64,000 nt of DNA, taken from NCBI RefSeq assembly GCF_000165125.1, contig NZ_AEIU01000069.1:124001-188000 (forward strand), read 5' to 3'. The translations under genes were made by a program, and so were the position numbers. The notes under the pieces are model-generated. The model was not told the DNA's origin. It saw only the letters and a program-made list of their open reading frames with translations, and made no database searches. This document shows, in pieces, positions 1 to 8,129 of the stretch (the stretch's first letter is position 1; every line of letters starts with the position of its first letter). Source of the stretch: Vibrio caribbeanicus ATCC BAA-2122. Its GTDB lineage: Bacteria > Pseudomonadota > Gammaproteobacteria > Enterobacterales > Vibrionaceae.

Positions 1-188
1 AGGATATTCAACTTGAAACTTGTACTACATTATCCAGCGATGCACCTCATATCTCTGGCGTGAGACATTGGATAAGTTTATTGAAAGGCGATGGAAAAGG
101 TTTATCCAATGCCTGTAATGAAGAAAAAGAATACACGGCTAAAAGTGGTGAGGACTATCAACTAGAGCGATATTACGTCGTAAAATAG
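1..188 (+). CDS. 3' end of an unknown protein (partial)
   Basis: The window opens inside a reading frame that runs from position 3 to a TAG at 186-188, giving the last 61 residues of a protein. The tail has two cysteines (in ETCTT and NACNE) and ends in ERYYVVK. I do not recognise the family. The frame is supported by the strong terminator that begins eight bases after the stop. The 5' part lies outside the window. Confidence 0.6.
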   Translation, partial: DIQLETCTTLSSDAPHISGVRHWISLLKGDGKGLSNACNEEKEYTAKSGEDYQLERYYVVK

Positions 189-195
189 TGGTTAT

Positions 196-225
196 AAAAA
201 AGGATGCGTAGTCGCATCCTTTTTT
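196..225 (+). terminator. Rho-independent terminator, probably bidirectional
   Basis: A perfect 13-bp stem (AAAAAAGGATGCG with its complement, four-base loop TAGT) is flanked by A and T runs. It sits between two convergent genes: the partial gene ending at 188 and the minus-strand hydratase gene ending at 237. The A/T runs on both sides allow it to serve both strands. Confidence 0.9.
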
Positions 226-236
226 GGAGACTCATT

Positions 237-926
237 TTAAAAATGCAATTGAATGACGGAAGTGACGATTGCCGCAGGACGACGTACTCCTTCAATTTCG
301 ACTCGGATTTCTCTCTCAATTTCTAAGCCTTTCTTAATGGGAGAAACACTCTTCAAAGTGCTAACGGCACGCAAGCTATTATTTGCTTTGACCGGATATG
401 GGAATCGCACTTGGTTAAGGCCAATATTTACAACCATCTTCGCCGTTGGAAAAAGACTCTTATCCGGATCTACGCTGTCTGTTAGTTTTGGAAGGAGTGC
501 GAGTGTCAAGAAGCCGTGGGCAATAGTTGTCTTGAACGGTGACTCTTTTTCGGCTCTTGCTGGGTCTGTGTGGATCCACTGCATATCTTCAGTAACTTGA
601 CCAAATTGAGATATTCGATCTTGTGATACAAAAAGCCAATCACCTGTGTGGATAACTGTATCGATTTTATCTTGTAGCTCATCGAACACTCTTTGTGCCT
701 CAGGCTTCAAGCTTATCTCTTGTGGAGCTTCATCATAATCTTGTACAGCATCATTCACTGCATCTGAATGAAAATCTCTCAAGCGTGTAAACAGGTGGCG
801 GCTATTCGCTTTATTAACAATTTCTCCCCAATACTCACGCACGACGGGAGACATCCGCTGCATGAAGTCAGAAGAATACTTGTTATTAGGTTGACCACGA
901 TGTTTAAACAAGTCAGCGACTTTCAT
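237..926 (-). CDS. MaoC-family (R)-specific enoyl-CoA hydratase-like protein
   Basis: The 229-residue product has a C-terminal hot-dog MaoC dehydratase domain (about residues 90-229). The expected hydratase signature is visible: FGQVTEDMQWIH followed later by TTIAHGFLTLALLP, which carry the conserved Asp/His and the hydratase loop. The family hydrates trans-2-enoyl-CoA to (R)-3-hydroxyacyl-CoA and links beta-oxidation to polyester or other lipid routes. The first 90 residues are a helical extension longer than in minimal PhaJ proteins. The gene stands alone, convergent with the partial gene to its left. A perfect 20-bp palindrome lies about 105 bp upstream of its start and could be an operator. 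Family call is firm; the physiological substrate is not known. Confidence 0.85.
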   Translation of the reverse strand: MKVADLFKHRGQPNNKYSSDFMQRMSPVVREYWGEIVNKANSRHLFTRLRDFHSDAVNDAVQDYDEAPQEISLKPEAQRVFDELQDKIDTVIHTGDWLFVSQDRISQFGQVTEDMQWIHTDPARAEKESPFKTTIAHGFLTLALLPKLTDSVDPDKSLFPTAKMVVNIGLNQVRFPYPVKANNSLRAVSTLKSVSPIKKGLEIEREIRVEIEGVRRPAAIVTSVIQLHF

Positions 927-1030
927 AAAAACCCCAGATTTAGTCGAATTAAAACAGATAACTATCCAATTTTGAATTAGTTCACAGAATAGTGCAATTA
1001 CTTTCGGGCGTACACTTGTTGTCTGAGATG

Positions 1031-1050
1031 TGATTTTTAATTAAAAATCA
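1031..1050. promoter_or_regulatory. Perfect 20-bp palindrome, candidate operator
   Basis: TGATTTTTAA is followed directly by its exact complement TTAAAAATCA. The site lies about 105 bp upstream of the MaoC-family gene and about 255 bp downstream of the EamA gene end. Its size and symmetry suit a dimeric repressor such as a TetR- or GntR-type protein, but no regulator gene is adjacent. Confidence 0.4.
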
Positions 1051-1138
1051 TGAGCTTATCAATAAAACACTATTTTATTTAATTGGAGCTTAGTAATTAA
1101 TTAATGCTGCTTTTGTGAAGTATTCTTGTTCGATATAC

Positions 1139-1260
1139 GTCGTTACCGATGTTCAATTGAGATAACTGGCCCTTCAAACCGCTGCCTTTCCTGTAGAGCA
1201 AGCCATCCTCGTTGAACCTAGCATCTTGAGGTTAATTGGATATACGCACAATTGCAGACT
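1139..1260. repeat. Possible dispersed Vibrio intergenic repeat
   Basis: The 927-1307 gap holds no gene I can support. Part of it (CATCTTGAGGTTAATTGGAT and flanking sequence) resembles short sequences I recall as common between Vibrio genes. A diverged copy in the opposite orientation appears near 10040-10075 (ATACCCAATCAACTTCAGG), and another partial match near 18228-18250 (ATCTTGTGGTTAATTGG). Confidence 0.35.
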
Positions 1261-1307
1261 TTGTTTCGCTTTGTAGATGGAGCTATTGAGACGAGAAAAT
1301 CTGGGTT

Positions 1308-2198
1308 CTAGCTTTTTACCGTGCTTTTACCCACAACATTGATAACCGCTCCTGCGATGATAAAACCCGCACCAATATAGGTCCAATAAGATGGAATTTC
1401 ATTAAATACTAATACGCCGATCAAAGCGGAAAAAATAATTTGGATATAAGAGTAGCCAGATGCCTTTCCTGCCTCTTGTGTTTGCATTGATTTCGTGAGC
1501 CCATATTGCCCAATTTGTGTAAATATACCAACGAATAGCAATAAAATGGTGATATTGAAATTTGGCCAAACAAAGTCTGACCAAACTAAAAATAGCGATA
1601 TTGGTAGAGCCACTAGAGGGAAATACATAATGATGACCGAGCTATCTTCGCTCTGACTGAGTTTTCTTACTATGACATAAGCAACGGAACTGCCTAAAGC
1701 GCCAATAAGTGCCATTAAAATACTGAATAATGGTAAGGCTGTGTTGGGGTCTAGACTTGGTTGCATGATTAATCCAAGCCCTATTAGGCATAATATTATG
1801 CACACCATAGTAGAAGTGTGGATTTTTTCTTTAAGAAACAATAGACCAAGAATGGCGGTAAATACTGGATGGGTATATTGTAAGAGTGTCGCTTCTGCAA
1901 GTGGTAAGGTGGTCACAGAGTAGTAAACACACATCAGAGCAAGTGTCCCGATAACCCCTCTCAGGAGTAAAAAAGGTTTGTTCTCGCCCCACATTGGGAT
2001 ACCTTTCCTCTTAACATCTACATAGCTAATAACAAAAGACACTAATGCTCTAGCTGCGACAATTTCCAATACAGGTATGCCGAATTGACTGACATATTTG
2101 ACACAAGCAGACATCATGGCAAAGCCTAAAGCAGAAAGAACCATGAACTTTACGCCTTGTGGAATCATGTCGTTAGTGTGTTTCAGCTTCTGTATCAT
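1308..2198 (-). CDS. EamA/DMT-family membrane transporter
   Basis: The 296-residue protein is almost entirely hydrophobic, with about ten transmembrane helices arranged as two EamA halves (roughly 18-145 and 160-290). The DMT hallmark is seen in the first half (LALMCVYYSVTTLPLAEATLLQ). Family members export small metabolites such as amino acids; the substrate cannot be read from sequence. No clear ribosome binding site precedes the ATG at 2198, and Met11 or Met19 could also serve as starts. It lies just upstream of the LysE exporter end, on the same strand. Confidence 0.85.
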   Translation of the reverse strand: MIQKLKHTNDMIPQGVKFMVLSALGFAMMSACVKYVSQFGIPVLEIVAARALVSFVISYVDVKRKGIPMWGENKPFLLLRGVIGTLALMCVYYSVTTLPLAEATLLQYTHPVFTAILGLLFLKEKIHTSTMVCIILCLIGLGLIMQPSLDPNTALPLFSILMALIGALGSSVAYVIVRKLSQSEDSSVIIMYFPLVALPISLFLVWSDFVWPNFNITILLLFVGIFTQIGQYGLTKSMQTQEAGKASGYSYIQIIFSALIGVLVFNEIPSYWTYIGAGFIIAGAVINVVGKSTVKS

Positions 2199-2228
2199 AG
2201 TTAACGCTTATTTTAACGTAAATTTCAT

Positions 2229-2852
2229 TTATGGGTTGAGTGCGAGATAAGATCCTACCGCGATCATAATACTGCCAGAGCCAAAGTTAAGAGTACGGTA
2301 GGCTTTAGGCGTTTTTACTAACTTTGAAAGCCGTGCAGCCCCGAGTGCAACTCCCATCACACCTATAAAGAGTGCCAGACTTGCCATAACAGAGACTAAG
2401 GTAATGTCAGAATAGGATAAAGACGTTAAATCCATAAATGAGGGTAAAAATGAAATATAGAATAATATGACTTTTGGGTTGGATGCAGAAATCAAGAAGC
2501 CTTGCACAATACCGGAGAAAAACGCTGATTTTACGTTGGCGTCACCAGTCTCCAAGTCCTCAGGATCAAGTCGTGAATTTATTAATTTCCACCCTAAGAA
2601 AACCAAGTAAGCAGCGCCTAAGTAGCGAATAACGTTAAAGAGAGTTGCCCAATTGTCTGCAATGGTTGTTAGCCCAAAACAAGCCAACAAAAGATACAAA
2701 ACATCACTTATTATCATTCCTAACGTTAAACCTATACAGCTTTTTGAGCCAGACACTAAAGCTCGCGAAATAATAGCAAATACTCCAGGTCCTGGAGTAA
2801 TGCTAAAGATTAGCATCGCTATGAAAAACGAAAGTGCAGTCTCAAATGTCAT
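2229..2852 (-). CDS. LysE/RhtB-family amino acid exporter
   Basis: The 207-residue protein shows the family opening TFETALSFFIAMLIFSITPG, followed by GPGVFAIISRAL, and about six membrane helices. LysE/RhtB proteins export amino acids or related small molecules. The frame is open upstream to 3020, but the extra 56 residues lack family features, so the ATG at 2852 is preferred. No obvious Shine-Dalgarno sequence is visible there. The gene ends 30 bp before the EamA gene on the same strand, so the two exporters may be co-transcribed. Confidence 0.85.
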   Translation of the reverse strand: MTFETALSFFIAMLIFSITPGPGVFAIISRALVSGSKSCIGLTLGMIISDVLYLLLACFGLTTIADNWATLFNVIRYLGAAYLVFLGWKLINSRLDPEDLETGDANVKSAFFSGIVQGFLISASNPKVILFYISFLPSFMDLTSLSYSDITLVSVMASLALFIGVMGVALGAARLSKLVKTPKAYRTLNFGSGSIMIAVGSYLALNP

Positions 2853-3192
2853 CGATAGTACGTAAATTATTAAATAGTGAGCAAACACTATCACTATTTT
2901 ATAAAATTTAAAAATTGTGTTTGATGAGTCCAAGCATACACATGTGCGCCGTAATTCATAATCGATAAAAATAATATCTATTTTTTGTATTAATTCATAT
3001 GAAATCACATAACTGCCCAACAGAATATTATTTTTCTAATCAAGTGCAAAACGTAATACGAGATGATTTGATTAAATATTACCCTAACACCCACTCTATG
3101 TAGCAGGCAAAGCCGCTTTTTGATGTTTGAAGTTTTGCTTGTGGCTCTAAAGTTGACCAACAACATTTATGGAAGAAAAGGTTGATAACGTC

Positions 3193-4242
3193 ATGAAAAT
3201 AAACATAAGAGTATTTGTTTTACTGGTGGGTTTAGTATTTAGCTGCTTGAATTACGCTGCCATAGGAGACTACAAAGTCGTAGTTATTCATGGTCTCCAA
3301 GCCGACCAATTAAAATCTATGCCAGATGCAGATCAGGTTAAGGCTGAAGGAGAGGAATATTGGCAAGAATACTGGTTGCAGTACGCTGATGAACGTATAG
3401 ACTGGCCTGCTTACGAAAGAGTTGAAGAAAAGATTGCTGTTGATTATATCTGGCCGAAATTACAACAATTCGCTCAAGATAGGTTATGCAATCCAGGGTG
3501 TATATTAGTGACTCACTCAGCTGGTGATCTTATTGCAAGGTACTTGCTCGACAATCAGGAGAACTGGCTCACTAACGCAGGCCTAGAGCCTCTAAATATT
3601 GTTGCAACTTACGACTTTGCAGGTGCAGGCGGTGGATCGGAGCTGGCTGACATTGTATTGAATATTATTGAAGGTGGCGGTGCCGCAAACAGTGCAATGC
3701 GCTTTGCTATTTCGCTCTGGCTCGGGCAAACGCCAACAAAAGAGAACTCTGGTGTCTTGAATGACTTGAGAGTAGCGAACGCTCGTCAGCTTGCAAAGTT
3801 ATCGGAACACAGGATTCCAAGGATCCGTTTTGTTGGAAATGGCAGTGATTTCTTAAATGCTACTTCTCTCTTCTTACCTGGGAATGATGATGGTGTCGTT
3901 GCTGCACATTCTACTTGTGGTGCTGCCGTTCCTGACCAATATGACAGTTGCTCAGAAAATTTGGCGATGACAGGAAAAATTGGCAGCCAAAAGAAGGGAG
4001 TGACGAGTTTTATGCCTTACCATTATCCCTTAATAATGGGGGATAAATACAGTCATAGTGATGTAGTTCATGCCATTCATAAAGGAGTGGTGACTTCGGT
4101 TGTAAATAATGTTCAGCTAGGTAATGGAGAATCAGTTGGTGTAGAGACCTATCAAGAAAGTGGTTGGTGGGGTAAGAAATATTTGTTCGTAACGGATTCG
4201 GATAAACATACTATGTCAGAGTTGGTCACGACTCTTAATTGA
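3193..4242 (+). CDS. Secreted lipase-like alpha/beta hydrolase
   Basis: The 349-residue product begins with a signal peptide (hydrophobic residues 7-23, likely cut near Ala22-Ala23). It then shows the oxyanion segment VVVIHGLQ and a nucleophile elbow THSAGD with Ser109, which departs from the usual GxSxG by having Thr at the first position. This pattern is typical of triacylglycerol lipase-like hydrolases of the envelope or outside. A possible lipobox (VFSC) overlaps the signal, so lipoprotein attachment cannot be excluded. The ATG at 3193 is chosen because AAGG precedes it and it gives a proper signal peptide; an in-frame ATG at 3169 would add eight residues. An anchored unknown protein follows 49 bp later. 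Confidence 0.7.
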   Translation: MKINIRVFVLLVGLVFSCLNYAAIGDYKVVVIHGLQADQLKSMPDADQVKAEGEEYWQEYWLQYADERIDWPAYERVEEKIAVDYIWPKLQQFAQDRLCNPGCILVTHSAGDLIARYLLDNQENWLTNAGLEPLNIVATYDFAGAGGGSELADIVLNIIEGGGAANSAMRFAISLWLGQTPTKENSGVLNDLRVANARQLAKLSEHRIPRIRFVGNGSDFLNATSLFLPGNDDGVVAAHSTCGAAVPDQYDSCSENLAMTGKIGSQKKGVTSFMPYHYPLIMGDKYSHSDVVHAIHKGVVTSVVNNVQLGNGESVGVETYQESGWWGKKYLFVTDSDKHTMSELVTTLN

Positions 4243-4291
4243 CAACAGGGCCCGGCCAAGGAACTCCTTGGCTTTCTTGAGGGAGTATTCA

Positions 4292-5329
4292 ATGAATAAA
4301 AAAGCGGGTTTCTTTTGCTTGGCTAGTTTTTGTTTTGTGGTAGTGCTTCTTTCAGCAAACAGAGAGATAGAGTCTGAGCCGCAAGTGGAGAAGCGATTAT
4401 TCGAAAAACTCGATATATCGTCACAGCCAGAAGTGGTAACTATCGAGCCTGAAAAAATTGCTGACCAAGCCGAGGGTGATAAGGCTGAGCAAGAACCTAT
4501 TGCTAAAGCTATGGCACAGATGGCTCTAGTACATGAGCGGACATTTGAATATCCATCCTACTCAGAGCCAATTTCTGATCCAGACAGCCCGTACTTAAAT
4601 TGGAATCAGTTTATTGAGGTGGCGATCCCCATTTTAAACGGTGAGTTTATCGCGAGTCTCAATATGGAAAAATATCGTTATTTTTATTCTGAGCCTATCA
4701 ATCTTGAGCTGAAAACGAATGCAGATTTTATCCATGCAACGCTCGACGCTGTATCAGTCTCCACTCATGAGGTTTTAGGCTCCTATCTTTCCGATAAGGG
4801 TCAATGGCAAGTGTATCCTGATCGAGATTGGCCAGAGGAAGTACGTTTTATTGCACGGTTAGATTCAGAACAAGGCTCAGATATTGTTAGTGCTGATATT
4901 CGCATCTACAAGTCAATTGCTCAGTTGGTCTCTGTGGGACAAAGTTTTGCCGTTGGTCCTGATATGACAGTCCCTATAACATTAAATGTTGATGAGGCTG
5001 GTATCTATAGGTTAAGAGCAAACCTTTATAATGTCGACGGTCAGCCAATAGCCACCCTAGTGCAGAAGAAGAGGCTTGCCGTAGGTGAACAAATTGTAGA
5101 GTTAAAGGCATTCAAGGCAGTTTTACCAAATGGTGTATCTGATTTGGAATTGAGACATTTTATGATCGAGAGAATGTCTGGTTTTCCGGGGCAAAGAGCC
5201 GGGTATGGTAATTCTGGTTCAGGTCATTATCAAGTCGGGTCTTTTGATTCTGATTCTCTCACGGATGAGCCTTACCAACCTTCTTTACAAGAACAAAAAC
5301 AAGCTGCTTTTTTGCGTAGCCTATTATAA
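4292..5329 (+). CDS. Unknown membrane-anchored periplasmic protein
   Basis: The 345-residue product starts with a hydrophobic anchor (residues about 5-22), then an acidic Glu/Gln/Ala-rich linker to about residue 75, then a mixed beta-rich region. The start at 4292 follows a GAGGGAG ribosome site. It lies 49 bp after the lipase-like hydrolase and is probably in its operon. The anchor-linker-globular layout recalls lipase-specific foldases, but I see no foldase motif, so function is unassigned. The Gly/Ser-rich stretch around GQRAGYGNSGSGH near the C-terminus may be flexible. Confidence 0.65.
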   Translation: MNKKAGFFCLASFCFVVVLLSANREIESEPQVEKRLFEKLDISSQPEVVTIEPEKIADQAEGDKAEQEPIAKAMAQMALVHERTFEYPSYSEPISDPDSPYLNWNQFIEVAIPILNGEFIASLNMEKYRYFYSEPINLELKTNADFIHATLDAVSVSTHEVLGSYLSDKGQWQVYPDRDWPEEVRFIARLDSEQGSDIVSADIRIYKSIAQLVSVGQSFAVGPDMTVPITLNVDEAGIYRLRANLYNVDGQPIATLVQKKRLAVGEQIVELKAFKAVLPNGVSDLELRHFMIERMSGFPGQRAGYGNSGSGHYQVGSFDSDSLTDEPYQPSLQEQKQAAFLRSLL

Positions 5330-5724
5330 GACTATCGATATTTTTGTCGCCTTGATTGCAAGAATATTGCATAAATCTTGCTCCAATATTGTTCGCATAT
5401 CCTGATTAAATTAATGATAAAAAGATTATTTTATCAGACATATTTTCAATGCTTTATTAAAAAGTTCCGTCTAAAATTCCAAAAATGTGACAATTATCAC
5501 ACTGTTTTTTCTGGGTCAATAAATACAAAAGAAATATATTAGAATCAATGGCTTACTTTCCTAAAAAACCAGTTGGAGTGACGCTGTGACAGTTAAATTA
5601 TTCACATAATGTGGAGAATTGCGTCCATTTTTAGTTTTTCCGTACTACGTTTTAATTATTCGTTCAGACTTTAATCTTTAACAGGTTAAATCGGACTTAT
5701 ATCAACCAAATACGGACGATGGAT
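5330..5724 (+). other. Intergenic leader of the porin gene
   Basis: These 395 bases carry no supportable gene. They are AT-rich and hold a consensus CRP site at 5486-5501. A long leader to the porin start is implied if transcription begins near the CRP site. Confidence 0.5.
5486..5501. promoter_or_regulatory. Consensus CRP (cAMP receptor protein) binding site
   Basis: TGTGACAATTATCACA matches TGTGA-N6-TCACA exactly in both half sites, with AAA before and CT after. It lies 224 bp upstream of the porin start and is the only perfect CRP site noticed in the window. Confidence 0.75.
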
Positions 5725-6774
5725 ATGAACATTAAATTCTTGGCTGTCTCGATTGCGGCAGCAGCATGCAGTACTCACGTTTTCGCAGCAGAGATATATA
5801 ACAGCGAAGGAACAACACTCGCTTTAGGTGGTTATGTAGATGTAGGGGTCGGTGAAAAAGGTGCCGATGATGACGTTGAAGTACATTCTTACTCGCCCCG
5901 TTTAAATATTTCAGGTATGAAAACGCTCGACAATGGTATGACGGTTGATGCTAAAGGCGAGTGGAGTATTAATTACTTGGACGGAGGTAAGAACACCTTC
6001 AGCACTCGTTTAGGGTACATCGGGGTCACCGATGAAATGCTGGGGCGTATGGTTGTCGGAACCCAGTGGTCACCTTATTACGATGTAGGTGGGGTGGCAG
6101 ATATGCCGATCGCTTTTGCCAACGACTTCCTCTATGCGGACCACTACTTTGTTGGTTCGGCGAGAGCAGACAAAATGGTCAGCTATCGTAATAGCATGAT
6201 GCTCACAGATGATGTAGAGGTCAGGCTCGGGCTCGGCTGGCAAGGTAAGAACACTGATAAAGGCAAAGCGGATGGTAAAGACAGCCGTATGCAAGCTGCA
6301 CTCTCAATCGAGGCGATGGGAGTCACTTTAGGGGCTGCTTTTTCTGACGGCAAAGTTAATATCAACGCGAGTGAAAAAAAGTCTGCTGAGTCCACTATTT
6401 TCTCACTTAATTACGGCAGCTACGGGGAAGGTATTTACCTAGCTGGGGTTTACGGAACAAATGAATATTTTGGTAGTCTCGCTGCTACTGATCCTAACGC
6501 GGCTTTTACTAAGGTGTACTCTAAAGAAACCAAGCAAATGGAAGCGCTTGCTGCCTACGGTATGGATAATGGGTTAAACCTTAGTGTTCACTATGAAAGA
6601 GTGGACAATGAAGAAACCTCTAAGAAGGTCTACAGTAATACATCTATAAACGCCGAGTATGAGTTAGCCGCTGGTTTTGTTGCAGTCGCAGGCTATAAAA
6701 TTGACTTAGGTGACGATGATCCTACCACTGAAGATGACAATAAGTGGACAGTTGGAATGAGATATTATTTCTAA
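5725..6774 (+). CDS. Outer membrane porin
   Basis: The 349-residue product has a signal peptide with a cut expected after HVFA, followed by a mature start AEIYNSEGTTLALGGYVDVG typical of general porins of Vibrio. Alternating beta-strand patterns run throughout and the protein ends in an aromatic residue (MRYYF), the classic C-terminal signature for outer membrane insertion. It forms a trimeric diffusion channel by family knowledge. The start at 5725 has GGA eight bases upstream; ATG 5719 is an alternative. A consensus CRP site upstream suggests control by carbon status, and a terminator follows. Confidence 0.9.
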   Translation: MNIKFLAVSIAAAACSTHVFAAEIYNSEGTTLALGGYVDVGVGEKGADDDVEVHSYSPRLNISGMKTLDNGMTVDAKGEWSINYLDGGKNTFSTRLGYIGVTDEMLGRMVVGTQWSPYYDVGGVADMPIAFANDFLYADHYFVGSARADKMVSYRNSMMLTDDVEVRLGLGWQGKNTDKGKADGKDSRMQAALSIEAMGVTLGAAFSDGKVNINASEKKSAESTIFSLNYGSYGEGIYLAGVYGTNEYFGSLAATDPNAAFTKVYSKETKQMEALAAYGMDNGLNLSVHYERVDNEETSKKVYSNTSINAEYELAAGFVAVAGYKIDLGDDDPTTEDDNKWTVGMRYYF

Positions 6775-6795
6775 TAAAGAGTCATCGTAAAGTAG

Positions 6796-6832
6796 CGCCT
6801 ACCTTTAAAACGGTGGGCGTTTTGCATTTTTC
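6796..6832 (+). terminator. Rho-independent terminator of the porin gene
   Basis: An 8-bp stem (CGCCTACC with GGTGGGCG, one G-T pair) is followed by TTTT and a second T run. It begins 21 bases after the porin stop. Confidence 0.75.
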
Positions 6833-6940
6833 TGCTGATATTTTGGGCGATGCTTCAGAGTTTGAATGGTTTTTTTACCAACAAAATAGTAATTTATCAT
6901 AAACTGAAATGCTCATTTGGCTCAGCTGCAGGGTATAACA

Positions 6941-7555
6941 ATGTCATTGGTGAAAATTTTACAAGCTCATGTTGAACCAACAAAAATTTTATGTGTTGGT
7001 AGAAATTATCACGACCATATCAAAGAACTTTCAAATGCTGTTCCTGAGCAGATAGTGGTATTTTCTAAACCAAACAGCGCAATTTCGGACGTTCTTAACT
7101 CCTTTCACCAAGAACCTATCCACTACGAGGGCGAGATTTGTTTTATTGTGCAAAATGGTCAATTATCTGCGGTAGGCCTTGGGCTAGATCTTACTAAGCG
7201 AGAGCTACAGAGTAAGCTCAAGAGTCAGGGGCTTCCTTGGGAACGAGCCAAGGCATTTGATGGGAGCGTTTTATTCAGTCGTTTTATTCCACTAGATGGT
7301 ATTGATATCCACAACCTGAGTATTGAAGTGTTTATTAACTGTGTGAGGGTGCAAAAAGGAGCAGTCAGCCAGATGATATACTCTCCACAAGTAATCCTCG
7401 AAGAATTAAAAAGCTTCACCACGCCATTTGACGGAGATATTATAATGACAGGAACCCCTAGTGGTGTTGGGGAAGTTCAATCAAAGGACGTGTTTTTGCT
7501 CCGTCTAAAAGAACATGATAACACTCTGATAGAAGTTGAGTGGGTTGCTAGATAA
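6941..7555 (+). CDS. Fumarylacetoacetate hydrolase (FAH) family protein
   Basis: The 204-residue protein is a single FAH domain. It shows the family entry motif CVGRNYHDHIKE, the metal-binding Glu region HYEGEICFIV, and the C-terminal TGTPSGVGEV motif. Family members hydrolyse or decarboxylate beta-diketo acids and oxaloacetate-like compounds; the nearest type by length is the YcgM/FAHD1 group. The ATG at 6941 fits the family N-terminus; an upstream TTG at 6917 would add eight residues. It is flanked by a porin and an acetyltransferase with no obvious pathway link. Confidence 0.85.
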   Translation: MSLVKILQAHVEPTKILCVGRNYHDHIKELSNAVPEQIVVFSKPNSAISDVLNSFHQEPIHYEGEICFIVQNGQLSAVGLGLDLTKRELQSKLKSQGLPWERAKAFDGSVLFSRFIPLDGIDIHNLSIEVFINCVRVQKGAVSQMIYSPQVILEELKSFTTPFDGDIIMTGTPSGVGEVQSKDVFLLRLKEHDNTLIEVEWVAR

Positions 7556-7666
7556 ACTTAGTAAAGCAACGCTTCTGAGTGCCTTTGATTCTATTGAAAG
7601 TTCATATAAGAAGCTAGGATATTATTATCAAAAGGATTTTGGTTATTTAGGTAGGAGGCTTTTCAC

Positions 7667-8089
7667 ATGAATATTCAATTTGCATTAAACCCCCCTAAGA
7701 ATATAAAAGATCTTATTTATAAAGGGCTGAGAAGGTTCAATCAGAAACACCTTCCCGATGAAGAGATTTCCAATTTTGCTTGTTTTGCGGAGAGCGAAAT
7801 GGGAGAAATTGTAGGTGGCTTAACAGGAGAAGCTCTTTTTAATAAAACCCTATTTATCGAGTTTTTTTGGATTGAAGAAAGTTCCCGAGATACTGGTGTA
7901 GGTACCATGCTAATGGAAAAAGTAGAGCAGCAAGCCGAGTCCATGGGAATCACAGGCCTTTATCTGGATACCTATAGTTTTCAGGCACTTCCATTTTATT
8001 TGAAACTGGGTTTTGAAGAAGTCGGACGATACAAGAATTTTCCAGTGGATGGTGTAGATAAAATTTTTCTACAAAAAAAACTCAACTAA
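7667..8089 (+). CDS. GNAT-family N-acetyltransferase
   Basis: The 140-residue protein carries an acetyl-CoA binding segment RDTGVGTMLMEKVEQQA (motif A) and the C-terminal FQALPFYLKLGFEEVGRY motif typical of GNAT enzymes. The start follows TAGGAGG, a strong ribosome site. The substrate cannot be read from sequence. It is convergent with the phosphohexomutase gene, separated by a short stem-loop. Confidence 0.85.
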   Translation: MNIQFALNPPKNIKDLIYKGLRRFNQKHLPDEEISNFACFAESEMGEIVGGLTGEALFNKTLFIEFFWIEESSRDTGVGTMLMEKVEQQAESMGITGLYLDTYSFQALPFYLKLGFEEVGRYKNFPVDGVDKIFLQKKLN

Positions 8090-8097
8090 TGGGTATC

Positions 8098-8120
8098 AGC
8101 CCCACAATGCTGGTGGGGCT
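8098..8120. terminator. Stem-loop between convergent genes
   Basis: AGCCCCAC and its exact complement GTGGGGCT enclose a seven-base loop between the acetyltransferase stop and the phosphohexomutase stop. Neither side has a clear T run, so it is a weak or factor-aided terminator at best. Confidence 0.5.
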
Positions 8121-8129
8121 AAGTTGTCA

